The notes under the pieces are model-generated. The model saw only the letters and a list, made by a program, of their open reading frames with translations, had not been told where the DNA came from and searched no databases. DNA of 64,000 nt from Schistosoma mansoni (Eukaryota; Platyhelminthes; Trematoda; Strigeidida; Schistosomatidae). This document shows positions 10,640 through 23,145 of this stretch, piece by piece. Position 1 is the first letter of the stretch. Every line of letters begins with the position of its first letter. The stretch lies in the NCBI RefSeq assembly GCF_000237925.1, contig NC_031502.1:18598909-18662908 (forward strand). The letters are read 5' to 3'. Position numbers and translations under genes: made by a program.

Positions 10640-11425
10640 ATCTGAAAAAATCGAATAATTATTTTCGGTGAACATGACCGCGAATCACGCCAGGTATTCG
10701 GCCGTTAAAAATAATCAATCTCACGTATGAGGAAATGTGTTCCTTGCAATATTCTGCTAAAGCCAAAATGATCGAGAAATCATTTTTGGAAATCAAATGT
10801 TCTAAATATTATTTTATTTGACTCTAAAACACGTTTACGTAATCTCAGTCGGTACTCAGTTTTATCATCGGAATATTCTTACGTACCTGAGAGTAACTCA
10901 CCAGACACACACCGACACTCAAATAGATGTAACCCAACCAGCGATTGGAGAAACCAGCGAATTCATCAGCTGAATCAATAGCATCAAACAGCAAGACCAC
11001 AAAGCATACCAGCTTGTAGTATCAGTTTATATGTTAAGCCCATATACTTTATTCTAGTTAATGGCCAAGCCAATTCGCCTATCCATTATGTCATATTTTG
11101 ATCTTGTTCATTATTCGCTTATTAACCTTGACTACTTTTTATATGAGCGTATATGTGTACCCGTCGTATCCTATTCATCATATGTCTGTCATTCATTTTT
11201 GTCTGATTATAAATATTGAGTAATGCTTGCTCATAGCGAGTTGGCTTCCCCGCCATCTCCACTATGCGTCATCTTTGCTTCGCTCGCTTACACTTGCTCA
11301 TGTGCCCACAGCTTTCTGGTCCGCATCGATTATCAATAAAAATGTAGTTGCCGCTTCCTTTTGCCTTCTGATTTTATACACCGTTAAGATTGGTATAATA
11401 ACGGTTATCGAAATGAACTATTATC
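10640..11425 (+). mobile_element. Interspersed repeat, possibly an LTR-element fragment (fossil)
   Basis: A block whose texture differs from its surroundings: GC-richer patches, a sequence opening TGTAGTATCAG at about 11012, an AATAAA at about 11335 and a T-rich tail. The arrangement resembles a long terminal repeat with its poly(A) signal. No paired repeat, primer-binding site or coding part is visible, so at most it is a solitary or broken fossil copy. It abuts the old RTE copy at about 11427. The family assignment is a guess. Confidence 0.25.
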
Positions 11426-11426
11426 G

Positions 11427-12261
11427 AAGCACGGCACTACAAGCTAAAACAATAGAGCGAACTATCAAAATATTCCACGTTTGGGAGAAAGAACACGTAC
11501 CGTTTTTGAAGCGAATGAATGATTTAGTGGACGCTCAGCTTTGAGACCGATAGGCTGGATTTCGTAAGAATCGGTCTTGTACCGACAAAAATGCGGCCCT
11601 CCCAACCATAGCTAACTATTAATTGAATTGAATCCGTCACTTTTCATCAACTTCCTTGACTATGAAAAAGCGTTTGACGGTGTGGATAGGAGAATCTTAT
11701 GGAACCTTTTTCGACACTGTGGTATACCTGAGAAGATTGTCACCATCATGCGGAATTCGTACGACGGACCACACTGAAAAGTCGTCTATGGAAGATGGCT
11801 GGTAGATGCACTCCAATTGAAGAGCGGTGTCAAACAGGGCTGCTTACTCTCACTGTTTTTCTTTCTTCCGGTGGTCGATTGGATTATGAAAACCTCCACG
11901 TCTCATGGAACGCATGGAATACAGTTGACAACTTTGGTACTTCTGGATGAATTGAACTTTGCAGATGACCTAGTCCTTCTATCTCATACATACCAACAAA
12001 TGCAGAAGAAAAACATTGTAGCAGCAACCTCTTCATCAGTAGGCATCAACAGGCACAAGGGATAAATGAAGATCCTAAAATACAACACAGTAGCGAATAA
12101 ATCACGCTTGATGGAGAAGTTCTGGAAGATGTGGAAACATTCACGTACCTGGGAAGCACCATCGATTAACAGGAGGGATCTGATGCAGATATAAAAGCAA
12201 GAATTAGCAAATCAAAAGCAGGATTCTTAGAACAGAAGAGCATAAGGAACTTAAAAAAACT
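11427..12261 (+). mobile_element. RTE-clade LINE, old diverged copy (host of copy C)
   Basis: An old RTE copy, decayed across several frames. In order one can see the thumb/finger linker (WEKEHVP), then after an internal deletion RMNDLVDAQLRDR, a broken 'QAGFRK' region, the palm motif FLDYEKAFDGVDRR, SYDG, SGVKQGCLLS at 11817, the second catalytic motif FADD intact near residue 44 of that stretch, and the start of the C-terminal region ([11 protein letters not shown]). It is much more diverged than the adjacent 736 bp. It ends at 12261, at codons matching KQLSA, where the younger copy begins a little further 5' in element coordinates. A short stretch is therefore represented twice across the join. 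Confidence 0.88.
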
Positions 12262-12997
12262 CAGCATTTCTACAATTGAAGAACATATGGGACTCAAAAC
12301 AACTGTCAGCTAATTTCAAAGTGAGAATCTTCAATACGAACATCAAGACAGTCCTACTGTACGGAGGTGAAACGTGGAGAACTACTACAACCATTGTCAA
12401 GAATGTACAAGTATTTATAAGCAGTTGTCTACCCAAAGTACTCAACATTTACTGGCTGGATACCATCAGCAACAGCGTTTTATGGGAGAGGACAAACCAG
12501 CTTCCAGCTGAAGAGGAAATTAGGAAAAGACGTTGGAAGTTGATCAGACATACATTAAGGAAATCACCAAACTGCATCCCGAGGCAATGCCTAACTTGGA
12601 ATTCGGAAGGGAAACCCAAAAGAGGAAGGCCAAAGACTATATTACGTCGGGAAATGGGAGCAGATATGAAAAGGATGAATAACAACTGGAAAGGATTTCC
12701 CAGAACAGGGTTGGATGGAGAATGCTGGTGTGTTGCCTATGCTCCTCCGCGATGGGTAACAGGCGTATGTAAGTAATCCGTAACTTAAAATCCTCAAAAT
12801 AAAAATGAAAGGTTGAGGCGAAATTAAACATGGGTTGGGAATTAGGCAGACATCAAAGGAATAAATAGCAACTTGAATGAAATTGAAAAGATTTTCGAGA
12901 ACAGAGTTGGAGTGAGAGTTTTGCTGGACGGCCTGTGTTTCTCCACTGTGAGTAACGAGCATTAGTGAGTGTTTTTACTGTCTTATGATGTGAACCG
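12262..12997 (+). mobile_element. RTE-clade LINE, copy C, young 5'-truncated 736-bp segment
   Basis: I see no difference from copy B over 736 bp (4165-4900 there). It includes the RTE C-terminal codons (12276-12776) and the same extra 3' sequence with a second decayed RTE end. Both copies stop at the same final GTGAACCG. It joins the old copy at a CAGCA microhomology, which fits a truncated insertion into an older relative. It lies about 2 kb past the beta-galactosidase stop. Confidence 0.92.
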
Positions 12998-15849
12998 AAA
13001 TTAGGTTGTTGATGTACCGATCTGGTACGGTCGGACACTGTTGCAACGTAATCGTAATTCAAATTCTCCACATATAGAATTTTGTAGTGTTTATTAGCTT
13101 GAGTTTGTTCTACTTTTTAACCGAACATCTTATATTCCGAATTTGGTTGATTGACATCTGTATTTGAGTTCTCAACTGTTATGAATGAGACGAAGCACTC
13201 GTTCATTAAATATTCCAAGTTTTTAGGCAAATTCTTTACCGTCATCGCTAATATTTAGCCAATCAAACCTTCAGAAATTAGGTAGTTGAGAAAATCATAT
13301 TGTAACATATATGAGTGAGAAGGCTCTGGTTAGTAGTTTTGTTTTCTTTATATTTATATGGCTATATGCAGTAGTAACATTTCTATCTGTGTACTTTCCA
13401 CGTAATCTGTTATTCTGAATTAGTCATGATGTGTTGAAGCGTCACATATATGGAAATAGTGCAAACGTATTTTTACACAACTTGATAAATTCTTAATAGA
13501 AAGGAACCCTTTTCTTCGTTCTGTGTAGAAATTCCAGTTATAACAACGCTTTTTTTTGGTTCAGATAATTATTTCGATTAAAATTTTCAAAAGATGAATG
13601 TAAACCTTTGCTTATTACCGAAAGGTTATGCTCGTGTTTTCTTTACATTTCTCCGATAATGTAATTGGAAGCACCTGCTTTAACTGTAACTTCAAGACTG
13701 ACCTCTTGGCAACATACCGGAAAGTAATAACATTACACTGCTAATCGATTTCTGCTATCCAATAGGGCAGTTCCACTTTACGTTTTGGACAGAAATGGTT
13801 GATAAGTTCTTCCACGTAATGAAGCTGTACTGCTAGATTTCTGTAACAGCTGACAAAACCAAGAAAGGGACGAGAAGCTGTAACATTACACAGTCATATT
13901 CTGTTGGATGTATATATTTTGAATATGGTTGTTGTCTTCTTTATTACAAAAAATCACGATTTTCTGATCCCATGAGAATTGTATAAATTTTCTTGAATTA
14001 GAACTCAATCGGAGATATGTAAGATAACGGAGCAATAAATCCCATAGTATTATAGTTGAAATTTTGCAGCCAAAAATTTCATACTTCGTTGTTTAACAGC
14101 CTTAAATACTGAGTCGTAACTAAGCCGTTTTCCACCAGTCTGTTTAAAGTCTCGACCTTGAGGTTGATCTAATCTCTCAAGCGCGGGTCTTGACTTTTCA
14201 AAATTCTTATCAAACGACAAAAGTTTTGAAATAACCTTTTAATACCAAATGCCCTATAAATGGTCATGATGAATTCGGAATACTTTATCATGGTAAGTAT
14301 TTTAGGTGAAGCTGTTCTTTCTGAAACACTATGCTACAGTTTAAATAACGAAGGAATGTAAAAGCAGTGACTTAAGTACGAACGACTTGTGTGTTTTGTC
14401 ATAAGCTTTTACTGACTAGTGTATATAGAATTTTATTCATCCTAGGAAATGCCTGCTGTTATTTAGATGAGGAATTGCATATCCTCTAAAAAAAATTCTT
14501 TTTAGATATTGCTGTCATTTTTATGAACATTCACTGATTGCTGTTGTCATTCAACGTCCGGGTATTGTAACATTTGTCAGCTTTGCTAATTATTACACCA
14601 ATGTTTTGTTTAAATTTATCAATTGGTTTGAATGTGTATTTCTGAATTTTATTAAATTCTGTATGATCGTTTATTCACCAAATCTTTTCGAATATCACCC
14701 TTCAAGGATTCAAACAGTTGTTGGAACCAATTGTAATTAACATAACGTCTAATACAACGGACTTGAACACGTTTTTTCATGAAACACCTATTCAAAATCA
14801 GTAGGGATATTTTCCTGGAATGTTTTTTAACCGGTGAACCTGCCTGATGATTCGTCATTAGAATTTCTTATTTTGAATATATGGGTTGACGTAATAAGCA
14901 CTGAAGGAGTGACTACTCATTATGAGCACGAAAGAATTATTATTTGACATTAAGATAGTATTTCATGTGTAGGTGGTACAGATACCACAGGACCTAGTTG
15001 TTGTAACGACAGACTACTTAGCAGTAGTATAATAAAGAAAACGTAATATTTGGAAAAATAGCATACATTTTCGGATAGACTGTTATTGCCAACATCATTG
15101 CAGAGTCTTTCTGCTACTCACTGGCATCGTTCAAGTGGTGCTTACATCGCTATGAGAGTAATATACAATCGAAGTAGTGTCTGACAGATTATTGTTGTTG
15201 AATTAGTATAAGTTGTTAATATAATGTTTTGTATTACAAAATTCAACTAACAGTCTGTGTGATTGCGAATTTGTGCTTAAGATGCCGTATGGTTATTTAT
15301 TTCACTTACTATTAACGTGAAGATGTAGAAAGGTGTGATTCGTCCGATTTCACTGGAGCAAGCAGTCGGTAACTGTTCTATATCATATATTTTAAATGAC
15401 CGATTGTAATATATATATATAATTTGTAAAAGCATTGGTTCCCTACGGCCATATGAACAGAGAATAAACATAATGACGCGATAAAGAGTTTATGGTACTA
15501 GATTACGTAATGTAAATAGTAACAATGAAAGACTGTGTATGCAAACAAAAAGCCTTGTTAAACTCACAAATTAGCAACTGTTTATAATGTGACAATTAAA
15601 ACATTTTTATTACAATAATTAAAGGTAATAGAGGGGTTAACTGAAATGAAGTGATGTCAGAGACAGTTATAAGTAAAATCATAGAGACATGAGAAACAAC
15701 TAAAGGGAGGGGGGATGTTTTCAAATACGAAATATGATGATAATGACCATTGTAAAGATAAGGATAAGACGTACTTCTTTTGCACACACAGTTCGGGCTT
15801 CATCTCATGGATGGCAGGATCTCCTGCTTTTCAAGGAGCTGGATATGCA
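12998..15849. other. Gene-free stretch
   Basis: AT-rich sequence with no exon, RNA gene or recognisable repeat on either strand. The open stretches here are under 70 codons and look random. Confidence 0.6.
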
Positions 15850-16340
15850 CGTAGAGGCGACCAGACGAGGGAGCTTTTCCTTTGCGGATGCGAAAAACTA
15901 GTTCCTACTGGTGAACGGTATTCTTAGCTTTGCTGCATAGAACGTTCTTTTTGTCGCTGCCGTTAACGGATTTTTAATCACATCAGATGTTCGGTCGCCT
16001 TCAAATTCCAGATCCATATAAATATATTTATTTGAATCAGAACTATTGGACTCCTTGTTTCGACTTTTTTCCATGTTCTTCGTGAAGTGACTTGGATAGC
16101 TATTATCAGCCAGAGTTTTTCTGAGGAACGAAAGTTTTTCGTCAATGCATTGCGTATCACATATCCGTTGAATTGCGTAACACAAAGGGTGAACAAGATT
16201 ACTTTCTCTGCTTAATGAAACCCAGCAGTAGGACTTGTTCAGCTATTCGTTCCACGTTTGTCTTCTGTAGATGGACCGTTCTAAGGATCCATCACTTCTC
16301 CTTGTCAGACGTTTATTAAGAAAAGTGATTGAATGGCCTA
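15850..16340 (-). mobile_element. Penelope-like retroelement remnant (end of reverse transcriptase)
   Basis: Read on the minus strand, the order of motifs GSLERSIYRRQTWNE, then a NLVHPLCYAIQRIC block, then DEKLSFLRKTLADNSYPSHF, then LRIPFTSRN follows the C-terminal reverse-transcriptase region of Penelope-like elements ('RSVYRKPTW...RNLV...RARRIC...L...L..NGYP..F'). The longest open piece is 16185-15898. The frame is broken in several places. No GIY-YIG endonuclease is recognisable further along. Schistosomes are known to carry Penelope-like families. A CR1-type origin is less likely because of the Y-R-K/R-x-T-W motif. Confidence 0.6.
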
Positions 16341-19300
16341 ATTTATTTTCTAAAGTCAAATGTATGAAAGTATGGCATGTATCGAAGGAATGTAATGGAC
16401 CTAAGATTTCAATATTCTTGTCACAAATGTATTGTCTATATATCTTATAGATTATATCGGTTGATAGTCGAACTAAGTTGTCTGTTTGCCAGCTTTGTCA
16501 TATTTTCTTGTGTTGTGTGAGAAATCTCTGGTGACTGTATCATAAATACATGTAGTTATTTTAAGTTCATGTATAAAATAAGGCAAATAATAACCTACTG
16601 CAATACATTTAAACCTAAAAACTGATTAATGTAATGTGTGGAGACGTGCAGGTCATCTTTATCACCATTGATAAAATATATCTTAGAGATGAGATTGATT
16701 TCACTCCTTATGTGATATTGTAAACAGTCGACACCGTGTGATTGCTTGTATTTATGACATAATCATCGCTGAAAAACGTCCAACAAACTATACACCAATG
16801 TTTTCGATTTTTATTGTTGAAGCTTAAAATAAGACTTTATGATTGTTTTATTAAAATGTTTTACCTTCACATGTAATTTTGTTAGCTTTATGAATAATGC
16901 TTTTCCTCACAGAATAAACAAGGACAGGGTTTTTTGGAAATAAGGAAACTGGTTTAGATCATTAAGATTCTACTTTGGGAATCGATTACTTATATGAAAG
17001 GTCTGCTTTGAAGTAAACTAAGGTGTTGTCTTTCTAAACGTTAGTATAGAGAAGAGAGCAAACGGTTAATCAAACTGTTACCGTTGGAAGGTGCTCAAAT
17101 GGATCAATGTTCAGGATATATGACAAAGAAGCGGTGAAAATAATTATAGTGTATGATTTTTAATATTGATTGTTAGAAAATAATTTTTCCAAACTAATGG
17201 CTGTATAGAAAACAATGGCCAACAGAATTTCACTGACATGAATGTTAAGCGTCTAATATCATGTTACCTGCACTCCGAAAAGCCTATCTTTATAGATATG
17301 AAATGATAAATTTGTTATAGGTGGGTTCAAAATACCTGCTTGAAGTAAGTCTTATTTCAACACAGAGATGAATCATCAAATCACTCAATATGGGTTTGAG
17401 TTACTATATGTAAATTTTTATCAGTTTTTTTGTAAATTTTGTTCGGTAGGATTTTCCAGTTATCGTTCTGTATCAATTCAAAAGTTTATTTCACATCAGA
17501 GTTCCACGCCGTTGACAAAAAATTATAGAAAGTCGGCGAAATAATTACCAGCAGAGTTTTTAATAGCTCTAGTAGTGCAACTATACATGATGGTCAACTT
17601 AAATTGATTTTATCTTTTCATTTCACTGTTTGTGTGAAGGTAGAAGAGAAACGGTACACTTCTCGATTATATGAGGTGTTCAGTACTTATTTTTATCTTC
17701 AATCGTTTCATTTTACTAGATTGAACATATCGTTCGAATACCTAAATTGTTATCTTGTCGAATGGTAATTTCTCTTCAGTTCACTTTATGGAAAGTTCCC
17801 ATCATGTACTTTTACCTGTTTTATCTTCTACTAATGATTAATTTATCCCAAGCGTCTATTCTAACTAGAACTCTAAATGTAAAGGTTAAAGGTAAATGCT
17901 ATTACATGGAAAGCTTTTTACTGACGACAAATCTCTTGAACATGAAAATCTTTTGTGTAGAACAGCGTATTCCCAGAATCTGGCCTTAATTTGAACAATG
18001 CCTCAAAAGGATAATTGATTTCTCACTTACAAATACGAGACAAACATTTACAACATTTGATTATAGATTTCTTTTCTTCATTTTACAGAGGAAGCATTAC
18101 TTTGGATTATTAATAAATTGGTAAAATTAGATTTTTTTATGCACTCACATGACTAAAAATGAAGCTTGGAGATTGTTTTCGTCTACATTTTTCTATGCGT
18201 TTCATATCATCATGTATGTTGTTACTGATTAGCTGTTTACAGTAAATTCATTTTACTAGTCTGTAAATTGTTATAGAAGGTAATAAGTCTATGTGGTGCT
18301 GAAGTAAGTGATTTTGTAAGTTTGTTAATATTCGATTGAGCAAGTACCCTATAAATCTGAATAAAGCTGAAGGTTTAATTAAGTTATGTACCCATATGTA
18401 AGTTGAAAATGATAATAATAATAATTATCATTATAACTGCCAATATTTTTCTTACTAAATATTATTTTTCGCTTTAACAGTTTTCATTTACCATGAGTCT
18501 GTGTTTGTAATATACTGCGAGTTGTTGAAACTGGTATTTGAATTTCGATGATGAAATGTGAAACAAGAAAATTCACCGACACAAGCGAAACTATACAACC
18601 CAGTCATTCTATACTTGTTAATATATGTTCACCTCGAAGAGTTTGGTGTACTGATTGTTTTGAAGGTTTATTCATTCAGCTAAACCAAATTTTCATCTAG
18701 GAAAATACAACTTATAAACTGATTTTTTGGTCCCAAAATAATGAGTGAGCTCATCTGTGATGGTTGCATTCAAAATATTTTACAATAACTATGAAGTTCG
18801 TTGTCGTATCTGGTTTAACTTATCTTAATTACTTACACAGGAATAGAATTTATGTTAAGCGTTTCATCCCATTTGGTACTCGTCTGTATCCTAATGTGTT
18901 ATCGCTGAACTTACAACTCTAAGGCTAGATTATATAAAGATACCGTATGTTTTTTTCAAAATTGTTACATTTCAAGCATTATCATAAAACCTATTTAAAA
19001 AGCACTGTCTCCCAACAAAGAAATAATTCTTTTTGTCGTGTAAATGTCACACACTCGCACACTTTCATAATACTACTTGCAAGAATAAAAAGTAATGGCT
19101 GGTTTACGCTGATCATCTAGTAGATAAATGTCAAATGGTTTATATCGGTTTCTAGTTTCAATGATTGTACTCAGATACTCTATTGGTAATGCTTCAATTG
19201 TAGCAAAACTTAAGTCCTTAATTCTGTTGTTAGTCACTCGAAAAATAAATATTTTGTTTAGTTTTGGATAATACGAAGTATGCTATATTAGCGAACCAAC

Positions 19301-20218
19301 TTTTCAAAACATTATAGTTTGTCAGTATTATGTTTAAATATATTATATTGACTCAGTAGATTATTGTAATAAGTGTAATAGATAAGTGATTGTGTTTAAC
19401 TGAGTAAATAATAAAACGAAACAATGTTCTGTTTACTTGGTTCATGTCTTGGCAAATATGAACGAATTAATTCCGTAGCTTACTTAGTGTAGAACGTCAT
19501 ATTTACATTAGAATAAGGAGCGTTTCTTTTGTTTAATCATTATGTTGTCATTACAAAAATTAAACTTGAGTGACAATATATATTTATTTATCTATATTAT
19601 ATTGAGAGATAACTCTAGTCAGTCCTTTTTTTCTAGCTCTAGAAAGTGTCATTATATAATTAATTTTAAATATTTAGTTGTACAGAAAAAAAAGAGGTTA
19701 GAACATGTGTAGAGTAAGAAAGCGACATATTTTTAAATGACAAATACAACAATAAACAATGAAGAAAAGAAAATGACGAACAATGGTTAACTAATAATTA
19801 GTTTAATTATTCGTTTAATTAGTTTGCTTTAAGTTTAGGCCAATCACCATCAGTTGAAAAATCACATGGAATGCGATTGAAATCGCTTAGTTTTTGGATG
19901 ACTAGTTTCGACTTCATAATGACATGAAGTTTTGATACTCTTCAAGAGTAAATCCAAGACCTTTAAGCTGGATGATCAGGTTACATTTCAGCCACTGAGT
20001 TTGATTATTTATGATTAGCATTATTTTATGAGGACTAATATATTAAGGATTATTTATCGATTACAAATCCAACTGATAAACTTAAATTAAATTTTATACC
20101 CTATATATAAGACGGACAGGTCATATGAATCGAAGTGGTCAGTGAAATTCCCTGCTAAAATTATTTTCTAACTTATGAAGTACAATAAAACAGTGTTTTA
20201 CGACTAATAATTACGTTT
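16341..20218. other. Gene-poor stretch downstream of the receptor gene
   Basis: AT-rich sequence containing the 3' flank of the minus-strand receptor gene. I see no repeat or RNA gene. One weak candidate signal-peptide exon is listed at 17804-17891. No canonical AATAAA lies close after the receptor stop on the minus strand; the nearest is several hundred bases away, near 19582. Confidence 0.5.
17804..17891 (+). other. Candidate first exon encoding a signal peptide
   Basis: An ATG at 17804 opens MYFYLFYLLLMINLSQAS, a textbook hydrophobic leader with a small-residue cleavage context, and GTAAAT follows at 17892 as a possible donor. Upstream in-frame ATGs exist at 17747 and 17762. No downstream exon was found, so the gene is not established. 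Schistosome secreted proteins often begin with such an isolated leader exon. It could be chance in AT-rich DNA. Confidence 0.18.
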
Positions 20219-21789
20219 TTAAGAGATCAAATGGGCTGGTGGATTAGAATCTTGTGAATATTTTGGCATAATTATGAGACAAGCAATAGCATTTATCGTT
20301 GATAAGAAAAGATAAATTATCATTTGTATACAGTCTAAACGTGAAGCTAATTTGCGATACGGATATGGATTTAGTTCTGCGGGGTAATCAGTGCAGTGAT
20401 TATAACTACTATTGCTTAATAAACTTCGTTTATGGCTTTTTCCACACTTAGATGGTGGGAAATGATATGAATGACGGTGATTGTGGTGTCTAGTATATTC
20501 TTTACTCAGTTGATAAGTTTGTGCAGCTGCTTCAAACGCTGCATTTATTGCTGCTTGAGCGGCTAACTTAGAATCAATGTGATCAAGTTCTTCCACTGTT
20601 TTGATTGGTAAGTCATTTCGGATACATTTTCTTGATCTAGCTGTCTCATAAAAACCAGAAGCGTTTTTGTTTGTGTTAGCATTTGCTTTCGCTCCATATA
20701 TTTTTAGTTGAGATGGATTTAAATCTGTTACACCATAATCAGAAGCAATAACACGAGTAGCTGCTAAGGCAGCTGCTGCAGTTGCTGTTACAGTTGTTCG
20801 GAATATTCTTTCTGAAGTATCGCTGTCCACTTCATCTGTATCACTGTTTATACAATCGTCTTCTTCGTCATCACTTGGTGAACTTTCAGTTACTGATGGC
20901 GCGGCGTATTTGTATGATGACTTCATTGGATACTTTTGCTTCATTATTTGGTCATATGACATCGGTAAGTGTTCTCTCCAAGGAGATCTTTCTGAAATAC
21001 TGCCTTTAGGTTTGTTTTTTATAAAATGAGATTTATTTAAAAAATCGCTATTATGTATTCTCGGATGTATCATTTTGTAATCATGACATTTCATTATATC
21101 TTGTTTATCACTAATAGTACTGTTTTTAATTTCAGTATTACTATTCTTAAAAGTATTAATATTATGAATAATATTGGAATTAGCTGAATCTAAAAATTTA
21201 GGTCTTGATATTTTATTCACTTGTCCAATCGGACTGTCAGAGTCTGGGTCAATAGGACGATATTTGACATCTGATGTTAAATTTGTAGCATTTAGGATAA
21301 CTTCCGGATCACAATGGTTTATGAAGTGTCCGCTGTCAGGATGGATTGGAAAATAACGATTTGATTGATTATTACTTTTACCACAATTACTGTTACTATT
21401 AGTATTAACGGTCTTATTACTTTTACGTGATAAAAGTTTTACAGGTTTGCAGTACTTTTTAAAATAGTACTGTTGTCTGGAAGTACTCTTCTCAATTAAC
21501 TGGTCTGTCTGTTGTAGTGACGATTTATATTTTGGTTCTTGTCTGTTTGTGTTATTGCGTGATGTTTTATTTCTGTTATTATAATTATGGTTGTCATGTA
21601 TGTGTCTATTAACGTAAAGGTGTTCAGAGTATGGCTCACTATTACGTCGTTTACCTTGTCCCGTACCTGAGATTGCATAAATGAAATCTTGCCAGTTTAG
21701 TAGTTCTGTTGATTGGTATAGTTTGTTGTTCATTACAGCAAGTATCGTCGCAATACTTAAGAGGCCCAGCTGATCCAGTAGAAATATAC
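20219..21789 (-). CDS. Nicotinic acetylcholine receptor-type subunit, last exon (M3, giant M3-M4 loop, M4)
   Basis: The acceptor TTTCGCTTATAG precedes 21789; the first two bases complete a glycine codon started at 23146. The first 20 or so residues (IFLLDQLGLLSIATILAVMN) complete transmembrane segment M3. About 455 residues of intracellular loop follow: Asn/Ser/His-rich and low in complexity at first, then an acidic run (SDDEEDDCINSDTDEVDSD), an alanine-rich stretch, and a predicted amphipathic helix before M4 (EELDHIDSKLAAQAAINAAF). M4 is LDCIQMIIYLFLSTINAIAC and a 14-residue tail precedes the stop at 20219. Typical nAChR loops are roughly 100-200 residues, so this one is exceptional and is all in one exon. 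The reading frame is intact, arguing for selection. Confidence 0.9.
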
Positions 21790-23145
21790 CTATAAGCGAA
21801 AAAAATAGAATGATTTGGTTGATATTTGTTCAGAATGGGACAGGTTTAAAATCCTCGACCAATAATTAGATTTCAAACATCATTATATAAATTCGATTGA
21901 GTTGTTTAACAGACTAGTCGCTACAATTTTCAGTACACCTCAATATGAACGCGTTAACTAGTTTAGTATCATTAGTCATAAAGAAAGACGACGTCTTTCC
22001 ACAAGAAATTTTGTATTCGAAAGTTTTATTTATTGTGAATGTGCTTCTCTATTTCAAAATCTAAAATATCATACTGTTTGAGCAGCTATTATTTGAGATT
22101 TATCAACTGTACATTTTTCTATTGTTTCTTCCTACCAATTTAATAATTCCAGCGAATTTCGGATGGCACACTGATTTTTCTTGAAAGGTTAGATTTGATT
22201 TACATGTATGGACATCGGTTTATCAAACGAAATCTTCATTATCATTAATCTAAGTAACCATAATCGCATACCGATTACAGGGATCTTTGATCAATATTTT
22301 GTACAGCTGAAACGAAAATGATTCGGAGATCCAGCAATTTTTCTTGTGGTAAAGAGAGAAATATATGGGTGATTGTATGTAATCGGAATTCGTTATGAGT
22401 CAGCGCTTTTGAAAACGGAAATCGTCAATTAAAATGGGATGATTTCGTGAATATTCAAATGAATTGTCGACACTCTAATTCACTGACAAATTTACAATCA
22501 AATAGATTCGTAACTGATTATAACTGAGGGGCTTTACGCTGCAAAGAACAATTACCTTTTAATCTAGAACTTATGAATATATTCAATAAATAACTTATTT
22601 ATAATGGCAGTCAAAGTTGTGATAAATTGAACATGCTCAATTTCAGAGTTCACTGAAGGAGATTATTCTAAATCCCTGGTAATCATGTTGGGTATTGAAA
22701 ATGAGGTTAAAATAAAGGCTTAATTCTTACAGTAGATACAACCCAAGAAAATTTGTCTGTCACATAGAACCTCGGTGTTTTATTCATAAGACAAAACTGC
22801 TAAACATGTCTTGATTTTATTTGATGTCTTTTTGTGCTCTTCTTTGTCACATAAATAGGAAATGGATGTCGCTTACTAAACCGGGAAAGTATTTTCCTTT
22901 TCGACTATAAAACGTCTTTCCATAATTTTCTTATTATAAAAGTGGACTTGTAGACCTAAAGGTAAAGCTATCCAGAATGATAGGCTGGTCGGAAACTTTC
23001 GTTGCTCTATGCATCATCCTCTGTACTAAGTTTAATGTAATTTAGTACTAGTTCATACTAGATACATGCAGCCGGGATTTCATTTGCATAGTACTATCTT
23101 TAATTCAGAAATAGAAAGTGGATATTGTCAGGAATTCAGACTTAC
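21790..23145 (-). other. Receptor-gene intron (M3 split)
   Basis: GTAAGT at the 5' end (minus strand) and GCTTATAG at the 3' end, with phase 1. It cuts M3 right after the LPVLG motif. Nothing else recognisable lies inside. Confidence 0.8.
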
